Assembly: GCA_022865845.1 (NCBI GenBank)
Contig: JALHUC010000429.1
Span: 1 to 7,795, forward strand
Direction of reading: 5' to 3'
Length of the DNA stretch: 7,795 nucleotides
From: a bacterium
GTDB lineage: Bacteria; BMS3Abin14
Shown here in pieces: positions 1 through 6,366 of the stretch (position 1 is its first letter; the number at the start of each line of letters is the position of its first letter). Under the pieces are notes generated by a model. That model was given only the letters and a program-made list of their open reading frames with translations. It did no database searches and had not been told where the DNA came from. The translations under genes and the position numbers were made by a program.

Positions 1-129
1 TATCTGTATGGTCTCCATGTGGTCACCGACCCGTCGGTAGGTAGGGTTCGATGAGGTGCCGCCAGCATAGCCTACCCGGGTTCTGATAACTCCGTCGAGA
101 CTCCCGTACCGGGAGTCAGGGCCCCAGAA
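1..129. other. Edge region with inverted repeats, no supported gene
   Basis: No gene is supported here. A short frame open from the left edge on the plus strand stops at 52-54. A minus-strand ATG at 68-66 stays open to the left edge but has only a weak ribosome-binding site. Visible structure: ACCGAC/GTCGGT at 25-38, GGTAGG (40-45) against CCTACC (71-76), and the 8-bp perfect hairpin at 99-117. That hairpin is itself flanked by TTCTG (81-85) and CAGAA (125-129). The density of small inverted repeats suggests a structured transcript end or RNA, but no known RNA family was recognised. Confidence 0.4.
99..117 (-). terminator. Perfect 8-bp hairpin downstream of the small exported gene (possible terminator)
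   Basis: GACTCCCG (99-106) and CGGGAGTC (110-117) are perfect reverse complements around a 3-nt loop. The hairpin starts 12 nt past the stop codon of the leftward gene at 402-130. On neither strand is it followed by a T-run, so it is not a classical intrinsic terminator. It may instead be a 3'-end stabilising hairpin or a Rho-dependent end. Confidence 0.4.
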
Positions 130-402
130 TCAGCCCATGGCAAAGGTGGCAGTTTTTATGTTTCCGGCTGCTTTTTTATCCATGGCGGGCAGTCGACCAT
201 TGGTTAGTTCTGCGGTATTTCCCTCTAACTCCAACGTGGGAGGCAGGGCGCAGGCTGCTCCATCAGGTGCATCAGGGGTTTTTCCGGATATCCCAACCGG
301 TATTTTTGATAATGCCATGGCTGTAACGGGTATAACTACCATCGAACTCAGCGCTAAGATAATGGTAACGAATGTCGGTATCTGGAATGTTTCAATGTTC
401 AT
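130..402 (-). CDS. Small exported protein of unknown function
   Basis: This 90-residue protein is not recognised as any family. Residues about 9-30 form a hydrophobic stretch ending in VTAMA, which fits a Sec signal peptide cleaved near residue 30. The predicted mature part is about 60 residues, rich in Ala, Gly, Pro and Thr, with a single cysteine and no obvious motif. The start is well supported: on the minus strand AGGAGG (414-409) sits 6 nt before the ATG, and a plausible promoter lies just upstream (463-435). The gene is divergent from the large operon and stands alone. A role in the periplasm or at the cell surface is inferred only from the signal peptide. The plus-strand reading frame over the same DNA lacks these signals and is taken as a shadow. 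Confidence 0.7.
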   Translation of the reverse strand: MNIETFQIPTFVTIILALSSMVVIPVTAMALSKIPVGISGKTPDAPDGAACALPPTLELEGNTAELTNGRLPAMDKKAAGNIKTATFAMG

Positions 403-408
403 GTGGTT

Positions 409-415
409 CCTCCTT
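409..415 (-). promoter_or_regulatory. Ribosome-binding site of the small exported gene
   Basis: On the minus strand AAGGAGG lies 6 nt upstream of the ATG whose first base is 402. This near-perfect anti-16S match is the main reason for calling the small gene real and on this strand. Confidence 0.75.
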
Positions 416-434
416 GGGTATCTGATCTACCGTT

Positions 435-463
435 AATATAACCATTCCATTTTGATGATACAA
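435..463 (-). promoter_or_regulatory. Candidate sigma-70 promoter for the small exported gene
   Basis: Read on the minus strand, TTGTAT (463-458) and TATATT (440-435) are separated by exactly 17 bp. The -10 matches consensus at 5 of 6 positions and the -35 at 3 of 6. Predicted transcription starts near 428, giving a 5' leader of about 25 nt. A second minus-strand TATAAT lies at 517-512 but has no convincing -35. Confidence 0.5.
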
Positions 464-469
464 ATAACA

Positions 470-548
470 CTGATCTGATGGGTCACAGAGAGTTAATAAG
501 GTGATAAAGAGATTATAAAACTGTTGAGATTCATGCCCATCAGATCAG
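470..548. repeat. 13-bp perfect inverted repeat around 53 bp of AT-rich DNA
   Basis: CTGATCTGATGGG (470-482) and CCCATCAGATCAG (536-548) are perfect reverse complements. The 53 bp between them is clearly more AT-rich than the surrounding DNA. The left arm lies 7 bp upstream of the candidate -35 of the leftward gene, and the right arm ends 2 bp before the octamer array. It could be paired operator half-sites, or the remnant of a tiny mobile element. No target-site duplication is visible around it. Confidence 0.7.
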
Positions 549-550
549 CG

Positions 551-622
551 GTGCACTAGTGCACTAGTGCACTGGTGCAAAAGTGCACTCCTGCACTCCT
601 GCACTCCTGCACTAATGCTCTG
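551..622. repeat. Octamer tandem repeat array, unit nTGCACTn
   Basis: Eight full 8-bp units run head to tail from 551 to 614: GTGCACTA twice, GTGCACTG, GTGCAAAA, GTGCACTC, CTGCACTC twice, CTGCACTA. A degenerate ATGCTCTG follows (615-622). The first three units contain overlapping palindromes such as GTGCACTAGTGCAC (551-564). An isolated matching octamer recurs at 694-701. An 8-bp period is not a multiple of three, so copy-number change would not preserve a reading frame, which fits non-coding DNA. The array ends 21 bp upstream of the operon -35. Confidence 0.85.
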
Positions 623-643
623 TTTCTTCGGCCTCCACCCTCC

Positions 644-672
644 TTGACCCGCATCATAACCTGTTCTAGTAT
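644..672 (+). promoter_or_regulatory. Candidate sigma-70 promoter of the seven-gene operon
   Basis: TTGACC (644-649, 5 of 6 to consensus) and TAGTAT (667-672, 4 of 6) are spaced by exactly 17 bp. Transcription would begin near 679, leaving a leader of about 160 nt before the first start codon. No other clear promoter was seen between the octamer array and the first gene. Confidence 0.55.
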
Positions 673-713
673 GTACAAATATAAAGTGTCGAGTTGCACT
701 TTACCCTTTTTCA

Positions 714-746
714 GCCTCGGCCGGTCTCTCCGTTCCAGCCGGAGGC
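714..746 (+). other. GC-rich hairpin in the operon leader
   Basis: GCCTCGGC (714-721) can pair with GCCGGAGGC (738-746) with one bulged base, leaving a 16-nt loop. It lies in the predicted 5' leader about 90 nt before the first start codon. It is not followed by a T-run and does not match a riboswitch known to me, so a regulatory role is only a possibility. Confidence 0.3.
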
Positions 747-826
747 CTGGTCAGGGGGAGAAAAAGCTTTGAAGGCCTACGTTAATGACAGGCTGCAGAT
801 GTGGTCTCGGAAAATTGTAAAACTTC

Positions 827-832
827 AGGAGG
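827..832 (+). promoter_or_regulatory. Ribosome-binding site that sets a TTG start
   Basis: A perfect AGGAGG lies 7 nt before TTG at 840-842. It falls inside the reading frame if translation is taken from the upstream GTG at 801, so it argues for TTG 840 as the true start of the phosphohexomutase gene. Confidence 0.75.
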
Positions 833-839
833 ACACCGT

Positions 840-2282
840 TTGAAGCAGATTAGGTTCGGTACATCCGGATGGCGCGGTATCATTGCGGATGATTTCACCT
901 TCGAGAGGTCCCGTCTGGTGGTGGCTGCCATCGCTCATTTTCTCCTCGAATCCGGCGCTGGAAGGAACGGTGTCCTGGTGGGCCACGATACGCGATTCCT
1001 GGCGGAGGAGTTCGCAGCCGATGCAGCAGGACTGCTCAGCGACCTTGGGATAGATGTGCTGCTGTGCTCCGGCCCGGTCCCCACCCCGGCTGTCTCCGCC
1101 ATCATTCTCAAGAGGGGTCTGGGGGGAGCGATCAACTTTACAGCCAGCCACAACCCGGGCACCTACCAGGGGATCAAGTTCAGTCCGTCCTGGGGCGGTC
1201 CCGCCATGCCGGAGTCCACGCGGATTATCGAGAATACCGTGGAAAAATATCAGAGGGAGGGTCTTCCACCAGCTTCGGTTTCAAGAGGAAACATCGAGAC
1301 CCTCGATCCTGCGCCGGAATACCTTGAACAGCTCAGGTCTAAAGTGGATATGAAGGTCATAGCGGGATCGGGGCTCAAAATAGCTTTTGATGCCCTGTAC
1401 GGTGCCGGTGGAAACTACCTTGACAGGGTGCTCGAAGAAGCGGGCTGCAAGGTAACGACCATCCACGGGAACAGGGACCCTCTTTTCGGTGGTTTTTCTC
1501 CAGAGCCGTCCGAGGAACGGCTATCTGAGCTTGCGCAGATCGTTTCCGCCGGAGCGGATCTGGGACTTTCCACCGATGGGGACGCTGATCGTTTCGGAGT
1601 TCTCGGCGGCAAGGGCGAGTTCTACTCGCCCAACGCCATTATTTCCATATTGGCTGACTATCTCCTCAGGGTGAAAGGAACCCGGGGAGATCTTGCCCGG
1701 AGTGTGGCGACAACGGGACAACTCGACGATATCGCTTCCGCTTTTGGCCGGAAATGCCACGAAACTCCTGTGGGTTTCAAATATATCGGCCAGATGATAT
1801 CCGAGGGAAGGCTGGCTCTGGGAGGCGAGGAGAGCGCCGGTATGTCCATTCGTGGCCACGTACCTGAGAAGGATGGGATACTCGCCTGTCTGCTGGTAGC
1901 CGAACTCATGGCATTGACGAATAAACCCCTTTCCGACATCTATCGGGAGCTGCAGGATACCTACGGGCCCCGATTCTCAGTTCGGGTAAACCTGGAACTG
2001 ACCGATGAGTTGATATCCAGGCTGCGAGAGATCCTTGCCTCTCCACCACTTGAGGTAGGCGGTTTTACCGCCACAGACCTGGTCACGGTGGATGGAACCA
2101 AGTGGGTATACGAGGGCGGCGACTGGACTCTCCTGCGCCTGTCAGGAACAGAGCCGGTGGCCCGGCTTTACATAGAATCCCGGGACCAGGACCGGTTGAA
2201 GGTTCTTGAAAAAGCGTTCTCTAGCTGGATCACTGGAGATGATGGAGCTGTTGACAACAATAAAACGGGGCAATTACGGTGA
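840..2282 (+). CDS. Phosphoglucomutase/phosphomannomutase (alpha-D-phosphohexomutase)
   Basis: This enzyme interconverts hexose 1- and 6-phosphates (glucose or mannose) in the cytoplasm, feeding nucleotide-sugar and polysaccharide synthesis. All four family signatures are intact. The N-terminal FGTSGWRG is followed by the active-site serine loop TASHNP (residues 101-106, Ser103 being the phosphorylated residue). Next come the metal loop DGDADR (246-251), the sugar-binding GEESAG (329-334), and the phosphate-binding RLSGTEP (433-439). The 480-residue length is normal for the family. The start is TTG at 840, chosen because AGGAGG sits 7 nt upstream and the conserved N-terminus follows at once. 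The GTG at 801 would add 13 residues unlike the family. DGDADR rather than DGDGDR argues against GlmM. Whether glucose or mannose phosphate is preferred cannot be told. It is first in the operon, and its stop overlaps the ftsB start. Confidence 0.93.
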   Translation: MKQIRFGTSGWRGIIADDFTFERSRLVVAAIAHFLLESGAGRNGVLVGHDTRFLAEEFAADAAGLLSDLGIDVLLCSGPVPTPAVSAIILKRGLGGAINFTASHNPGTYQGIKFSPSWGGPAMPESTRIIENTVEKYQREGLPPASVSRGNIETLDPAPEYLEQLRSKVDMKVIAGSGLKIAFDALYGAGGNYLDRVLEEAGCKVTTIHGNRDPLFGGFSPEPSEERLSELAQIVSAGADLGLSTDGDADRFGVLGGKGEFYSPNAIISILADYLLRVKGTRGDLARSVATTGQLDDIASAFGRKCHETPVGFKYIGQMISEGRLALGGEESAGMSIRGHVPEKDGILACLLVAELMALTNKPLSDIYRELQDTYGPRFSVRVNLELTDELISRLREILASPPLEVGGFTATDLVTVDGTKWVYEGGDWTLLRLSGTEPVARLYIESRDQDRLKVLEKAFSSWITGDDGAVDNNKTGQLR

Positions 2283-2587
2283 AGATCTTTCCTGTGAGGC
2301 GAAAACTCTGGCTTGTCCTGGCTCTGACAGTTTGCCTTTTCCTGTTTTATACCGCTGTGGGTGAGCGGGGCCTCCTAGGATTGAACCGGATGGTGAATCA
2401 GAGGAATGACCTGAGATCCAGGGTTCGTGCCCTTGAGGAGAGTAACGTAGAGCTGGCGGAGCAGGTCAGCCGGCTCAGGGATGACCCGGCGACAATCGAA
2501 GGTCTTGCTCGCACCGAACTGGGTATGGTGCGGGATGGCGAAACTGTTTACATCCTGTCTCACCGACCGGAGGATCCGCCAAAATGA
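2279..2587 (+). CDS. ftsB: FtsB/DivIC-family septum formation initiator
   Basis: This 102-residue bitopic membrane protein belongs to the FtsB/DivIC family. In known members it joins FtsL and FtsQ in the divisome and helps activate septal peptidoglycan synthesis. The order of parts is typical: a short basic N-terminus, one transmembrane helix (about residues 9-26), and a coiled coil (about 34-68, with Leu/Val heptads). The conserved C-terminal segment around IEGLARTELGMVRDGE (73-88) follows. Translation starts at GTG 2279, overlapping the TGA of the preceding gene (GTGA). No strong ribosome-binding site is seen, so coupling to the upstream gene is likely. The stop overlaps the next ATG. FtsB is often next to eno in proteobacteria, so its place between a hexose mutase and a diguanylate cyclase is less usual. 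Confidence 0.88.
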   Translation: MKIFPVRRKLWLVLALTVCLFLFYTAVGERGLLGLNRMVNQRNDLRSRVRALEESNVELAEQVSRLRDDPATIEGLARTELGMVRDGETVYILSHRPEDPPK

Positions 2588-4821
2588 GGATCGAAGTCGG
2601 CGGCCCGGGTATAAAACGCATCTTCCTGATCACTGTGGGCTTGTTGATATTATCCCTTGTGCTTCCAGTGGCTGTTTCGGACCGCATTCAGCGTTTCTAC
2701 CTGATCGCCCAGGCATGTCTTTCCGGCGGTGCCCTTATCCTGGCTGTTTCCATGGCTTTGAAGCGCAAACAGGGGATCAGACACATCACCACCGACCTTT
2801 CCACCAATGTCACTTTGTGTGTCGTCGCCGGAGTTGGGGTTCAGGCGTTATATACCGGACTGCCCCTGATACCGCTGGTATTCTTCGTGGGATTTCCCTA
2901 CACCGTATTCGCACGCCGTCGGTTTTTATTCTGGATCCCAGCCGCCGTTCTTTCCGTTGCCGCTGCCGGCAGGTACCTGTTCCTCAATGATCCGGAGTTG
3001 ATTTTATGGACGGCCGTATTTCTCCTTTACAGCGCTGTCTTAGGCGACAGGATGTACAGGGATGGCAGGCGTATTGAGCATCTGGGATCCATGGTGAAAC
3101 GGATCAACAGTGACGCCCGAGAGATGATGGGACGTATAGGGGAAGAGGGTTTTTCAGAATCCATGGATCGGATAAGAGGCAAGGAAGCCGCTATAGCTAT
3201 CGCCATAGATGAGGATGATTTTCTCCAGAGACTCCTCAGATGGGGGTGCCGGGTTTTTAACGCCCGCACAGGTATTCTCCTGATCCCTGACGAGGACGAA
3301 CCTGAATTTTTCAGGATGAGAGCCGCGGTGCACAGAGGTGTGGTGATCCTTGAAGGCCTCGTTCCGGCAAACAAGGGGTTTATCCATATCACCAGGGAGC
3401 GGGAAGGCATCCTGTGTGTTTCCGATGCCAGTTCAGCCCGAAAATCCCTCAGCTTTTACCCGGATGGCACCAAAGTAGGCTCTTTTCTCGTTAAGATCGT
3501 AAAGGACCCGAAGTGGGGAATGGATGCCGACGATGGAACCGGGTCGGAAAAGATCCGCTGCGTACTTTACTTTGACAGTGAAACGGTCAATACCATGTCC
3601 CTGGATGATATAACCGCCAAACGGCTGGACGAGTTCGGCAGCCTGGTGCTTAAGGCTATGGACACGGCGGGCCACCTTCAGAAGTTGACCACGGAGATGT
3701 CCTCCAGGGACGCCATATCCCGGTATGCCCAGGGATTGACACAGTCATTGAAGCCGGAGATTATCGCTGGAATGGCCCTGGATGCCGTGATGGATGCCGT
3801 CCCAAAGTGTGACGGCGCCGTTGTCATGCTCTTCGACGAGGGGCTGTCGGTGGTGGATTCAAAAGGGGATCTTGTAAAAAAGGTGGGGAGCGAAAGAATT
3901 CTCAGGAATGAACCCAGCCACACGGGCCTGCTTCTCAGGCGCTTTGCTGAACTGGAGTCCGGTGAGGGCATTGGAGACGCTCGCGGCGCTGAGATCGTCA
4001 TCAACGGTCTGCAGGCCAAAAGATCCCCCTTTTTCCGCAAAGGGGAGCAGCTGGGAGACATTATCTCATTTGCCGCCATCCCATGCTTCATGGGTGAGGG
4101 AGATACGACCCTCAAGGCTGCCATTGCCGTGGTTTCCAGTCAGGAAAATGCCTTCGGGAAGGAAGAGCTCGAAGAGCTGCGCACCATCGCCGGGATGATG
4201 GCCCCTGCCCTGGACAACGCCATCCAACACAAACAGGTTGACGAACTATCGAGAACGGATGGCCTCACAGGTCTCCTGAACCACAGGACCTTCCAGATCG
4301 TGCTGGACGGGAAGCTGAACCACCTGAGCAGGGGAAACTTCAGGAGTGTGGCTGCTATCATGGTGGATGCAGACCGGTTCAAGGATGTCAACGACACTTA
4401 CGGGCACCCTGTCGGCGATGAGGTCCTGGTGGAGTTGGCCAGGCGGTTGAAAATGGGGATCAGGAAAAACGACGCGGTGGCGCGTTATGGTGGTGAGGAG
4501 TTCGCTGTCATCCTCGACAACGCCGGTGAAAAGGAAGCAAGCGAGATAGCTGAAAAGATGCGCCATTCGATACGGTCAAGACCGTTTGCGACCACAGCGG
4601 GAAAGATCCAGGTTACCGCCAGCTTCGGGTTCAGCGTATTTACCGGGACCGACGGATGCGTCAGGAAAGAGCTTCTCGAGCAGGCCGACCAAGCCCTGTA
4701 CCAGGCCAAAACAGGAGGTCGCGACCGGGTCGTGAGCTATATGGATATTGAGACGGACGCGACTGAAATTGAGCCGGTTGCGGGGGATGCCATAACCGCG
4801 ATCCAGGAGGGAAGAAGATGA
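2584..4821 (+). CDS. Membrane diguanylate cyclase with two GAF-like domains
   Basis: This 745-residue protein is predicted to make c-di-GMP from two GTP at the inner membrane. Residues 12-154 contain about five to six hydrophobic segments (roughly 12-32, 39-58, 75-109, 114-132, 138-154). Two GAF-like sensory regions follow (about 210-362 and 391-547). They are inferred from the helix-strand pattern and sequences such as AAIAVVSSQ, and are not assigned with certainty. The GGDEF domain spans about 555-718. Its A-site is intact as GGEEF (636-640), with the metal-binding DAD at 595-597 and DGLTGLLNHRTF at 559-570. An inhibitory I-site RKND (627-630) lies exactly five residues before GGEEF, so product feedback is expected. 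No EAL domain is present. GGAGG lies 10 nt before the ATG, which overlaps the ftsB stop (ATGA). The ligand of the GAF regions is unknown. Confidence 0.9.
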   Translation: MRIEVGGPGIKRIFLITVGLLILSLVLPVAVSDRIQRFYLIAQACLSGGALILAVSMALKRKQGIRHITTDLSTNVTLCVVAGVGVQALYTGLPLIPLVFFVGFPYTVFARRRFLFWIPAAVLSVAAAGRYLFLNDPELILWTAVFLLYSAVLGDRMYRDGRRIEHLGSMVKRINSDAREMMGRIGEEGFSESMDRIRGKEAAIAIAIDEDDFLQRLLRWGCRVFNARTGILLIPDEDEPEFFRMRAAVHRGVVILEGLVPANKGFIHITREREGILCVSDASSARKSLSFYPDGTKVGSFLVKIVKDPKWGMDADDGTGSEKIRCVLYFDSETVNTMSLDDITAKRLDEFGSLVLKAMDTAGHLQKLTTEMSSRDAISRYAQGLTQSLKPEIIAGMALDAVMDAVPKCDGAVVMLFDEGLSVVDSKGDLVKKVGSERILRNEPSHTGLLLRRFAELESGEGIGDARGAEIVINGLQAKRSPFFRKGEQLGDIISFAAIPCFMGEGDTTLKAAIAVVSSQENAFGKEELEELRTIAGMMAPALDNAIQHKQVDELSRTDGLTGLLNHRTFQIVLDGKLNHLSRGNFRSVAAIMVDADRFKDVNDTYGHPVGDEVLVELARRLKMGIRKNDAVARYGGEEFAVILDNAGEKEASEIAEKMRHSIRSRPFATTAGKIQVTASFGFSVFTGTDGCVRKELLEQADQALYQAKTGGRDRVVSYMDIETDATEIEPVAGDAITAIQEGRR

Positions 4822-5699
4822 TAAAGGTGGCTGGAATCCAGCTGGCCAGCAGAGAGGATAGTGAGGCTACTCTGGGCAAGATGGTCGAGCTGGCTGATCT
4901 GGCGGTGGAAAGGGGAGCGGAGCTTTTGGCCTTTCCGGAACTGTGCGCCACGAAATGGTTCCCCAGCAGAATGAGGCAGGGGAATTTCGAGCTTGCTGAA
5001 ACAGTTCCCGGGCCAGGTACAGACCGTATGTGCGAATTCGCCGCTTCAAACGGGGTTGTGATCGTCTATCCCCTGTTCGAAAAGGCTGGTAAAGGGGAGT
5101 ATTACAACAGCGCCGTGGTCATCGATGCAGACGGCACTATGGTTGGTGTTTATCGCAAGGTGCACATTCCCAACGTCATGGGGTGGCACGAGAGGTTCTA
5201 TTTTCTTCCCGGCAACAAGGGGTTCCCGGTCTTTGAGACCCGTTTCGGAACCATCGGCGTTCAGATCAGCTGGGATGTCTTTTTTCCCGAGGGACCCCGT
5301 ATCCTTGCCCTGAAAGGTGCGGACCTGATCATTGTCCCCACCTCCAACGCCCACGCCAGCCAGGAAAGGTGGGAGAAAATGATAGCGGGGAACGCCCTTG
5401 CCAACAGCACCTTCTTCCTGAGGGTCAACAGGGTGGGACGGGAGGAGAAACAGTCTTTTTACGGCAAGAGCTTCTGCATGGACCCTCACGGCGAGATGGT
5501 TCATCGGCCAGCTGGTTCAAGGGATTCTGTTCACATTACGGCTATCGACCTCGATGAGGTGACCAGGACAAGGGAAGAGTGGGCCTTTTTCAGGGACCGC
5601 AGGGAGAGCCAGTACGGTGAGTTGGGTGAACGTCTTCCCACGGCGGACAAGCTGGGATTGCCCTCTGGACTCTATTCAGGAGGGAAAAATGGCAGCTGA
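4818..5699 (+). CDS. Nitrilase-superfamily protein with Ser replacing the catalytic Cys
   Basis: This 293-residue protein has the fold signatures of the carbon-nitrogen hydrolase family. It is closest in pattern to N-carbamoylputrescine amidase and beta-ureidopropionase-like amidases. The catalytic glutamate (Glu41 in FPEL), the lysine (Lys114 in YRKVHIP) and a supporting Glu125 in HERFYFLPG are present. The C-terminal FFRDRRESQYGEL (257-269) is also typical. At the nucleophile, where relatives have C-W-D, this protein has QISWDVFFPE with Ser151 (codon AGC). The rest of that motif is perfectly kept. Ordinary amidase chemistry is therefore doubtful: it may be a pseudoenzyme, a Ser-dependent variant, or carry a single-base error (TGC to AGC). 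AGGAGG lies 7 nt before the ATG, which overlaps the previous stop (ATGA). No agmatine deiminase gene is adjacent, so I do not assign aguB. Confidence 0.85.
   Translation: MIKVAGIQLASREDSEATLGKMVELADLAVERGAELLAFPELCATKWFPSRMRQGNFELAETVPGPGTDRMCEFAASNGVVIVYPLFEKAGKGEYYNSAVVIDADGTMVGVYRKVHIPNVMGWHERFYFLPGNKGFPVFETRFGTIGVQISWDVFFPEGPRILALKGADLIIVPTSNAHASQERWEKMIAGNALANSTFFLRVNRVGREEKQSFYGKSFCMDPHGEMVHRPAGSRDSVHITAIDLDEVTRTREEWAFFRDRRESQYGELGERLPTADKLGLPSGLYSGGKNGS
5678..5683 (+). promoter_or_regulatory. Ribosome-binding site that sets the lipoprotein start
   Basis: AGGAGG lies 5 nt before ATG 5689. The lipoprotein reading frame is open further upstream to an ATG at 5617, but only the 5689 start has this site and places the signal peptide at the N-terminus. 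Confidence 0.7.
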
Positions 5700-6366
5700 A
5701 CCCAGGACTACGGGTGGAGGGTACGGTGTTACTGTCCTTTTCACGGTAGTGGTGCTGTTATTGATCACGCTTTTCATGGGCTGCCAATCCATGAACCCGC
5801 TGCCGAGTTTCGGCGTCGATGATCCAACACCGGAAGAGGCCAGAGTCAGGATGCTCATGAAATGGCATTCGGGCCGGGTTGAGGTATACCGGGGATTCCG
5901 CACCGTGTTCACAGCACGAGCTGTGTACCTTTCCGACGAGATCCGGAATCTGGCTGCGGATTGGGAGGCTCGATCGAAACTCATGAGTCCCGAGGAACGA
6001 GAGGCGTTTGAAAAAGAGTTCCTGGATGATGATGCACCAGTCATCAAGGTCCTGTTGGGGTTTTATACTGCTGAGGAGAATCAAAATGATCTCTCTCTGA
6101 AAGGTTCCCTCTGGACCCCCTATCTGAATAATCCGGATGGATCCGTTACGAGGGCCACCTGTCTTGACGTGGATGAAGATAACGCGAGGATCTTTATGAG
6201 GTTCCTGAATTGGGACCTTTCATGGTCAAAGCTCTATATACTCTGTTTCCCTTACTCACCCGATCTTCAAAGCCCCGAGGACGGCTGGCTCAGCATGATG
6301 ATCTCAGGACCTTCAGGGGTAGGGGAGATACGTCTGCAGATTACCCCACCCGTCGATCAGCCATGA
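5689..6366 (+). CDS. Putative lipoprotein of unknown function
   Basis: The protein has 225 residues and no family that I recognise. After a short polar N-terminus (1-13) comes a hydrophobic stretch (14-30) ending in TLFMGC, a plausible lipobox with Cys32 as the lipidated residue. The phenylalanine at -3 makes it slightly non-canonical. The mature part is acidic with mixed charge (for example PEEREAFEKEFLDDD, 101-115) and later has aromatic-rich stretches such as FMRFLNWDLSW (169-179). It looks like a folded soluble domain tethered to a membrane. ATG 5689 is preferred over the in-frame ATG 5617 because of AGGAGG 5 nt upstream and the signal peptide. It overlaps the nitrilase-like gene by 11 nt, and its stop overlaps the tsaB start (ATGA), so it is co-expressed with both. 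An uncleaved membrane anchor is an alternative. Confidence 0.75.
   Translation: MAAEPRTTGGGYGVTVLFTVVVLLLITLFMGCQSMNPLPSFGVDDPTPEEARVRMLMKWHSGRVEVYRGFRTVFTARAVYLSDEIRNLAADWEARSKLMSPEEREAFEKEFLDDDAPVIKVLLGFYTAEENQNDLSLKGSLWTPYLNNPDGSVTRATCLDVDEDNARIFMRFLNWDLSWSKLYILCFPYSPDLQSPEDGWLSMMISGPSGVGEIRLQITPPVDQP

Noticed and set aside
1..54. Possible gene end in frame 1 (YLYGLHVVTDP...), recalling the start of a ThiE-like protein
   Set aside because: Only 17 codons are visible before a stop and the likeness is to an N-terminus, not a C-terminus. It is too short to call a gene or a pseudogene.
137..436. 99-residue plus-strand reading frame opposite the small exported gene
   Set aside because: It is antisense to a gene with a signal peptide, promoter and strong ribosome-binding site, and has no comparable start signals itself.
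551..622. CRISPR array
   Set aside because: The repeat unit is only 8 bp with no unique spacers, and no cas genes are present.
575..772. 65-residue plus-strand reading frame across the octamer array
   Set aside because: It begins inside the tandem repeat, has no ribosome-binding site, covers the operon promoter and has no recognisable domain.
1..840. c-di-GMP riboswitch, sought because a diguanylate cyclase is nearby
   Set aside because: The conserved GEMM core (a GCAAAGCC-like segment with its partner stems) was not found on either strand in the non-coding regions.
801..842. GTG at 801 as the start of the phosphohexomutase
   Set aside because: It adds 13 non-conserved residues and would put the perfect AGGAGG (827-832) inside the coding region. 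TTG at 840 fits both that site and the family N-terminus.
3678..4124. Long minus-strand frames opposite the diguanylate cyclase and nitrilase-like genes (also 5046-5504)
   Set aside because: They are shadows of strongly supported genes, with no domains and low-complexity composition.
6210..6362. Upstream extension of tsaB to 6210, and of the lipoprotein gene to 5617
   Set aside because: Both extensions lie within the preceding gene in another frame and lack family similarity. The internal ATGs at 6363 and 5689 match the conserved start or the ribosome-binding site.
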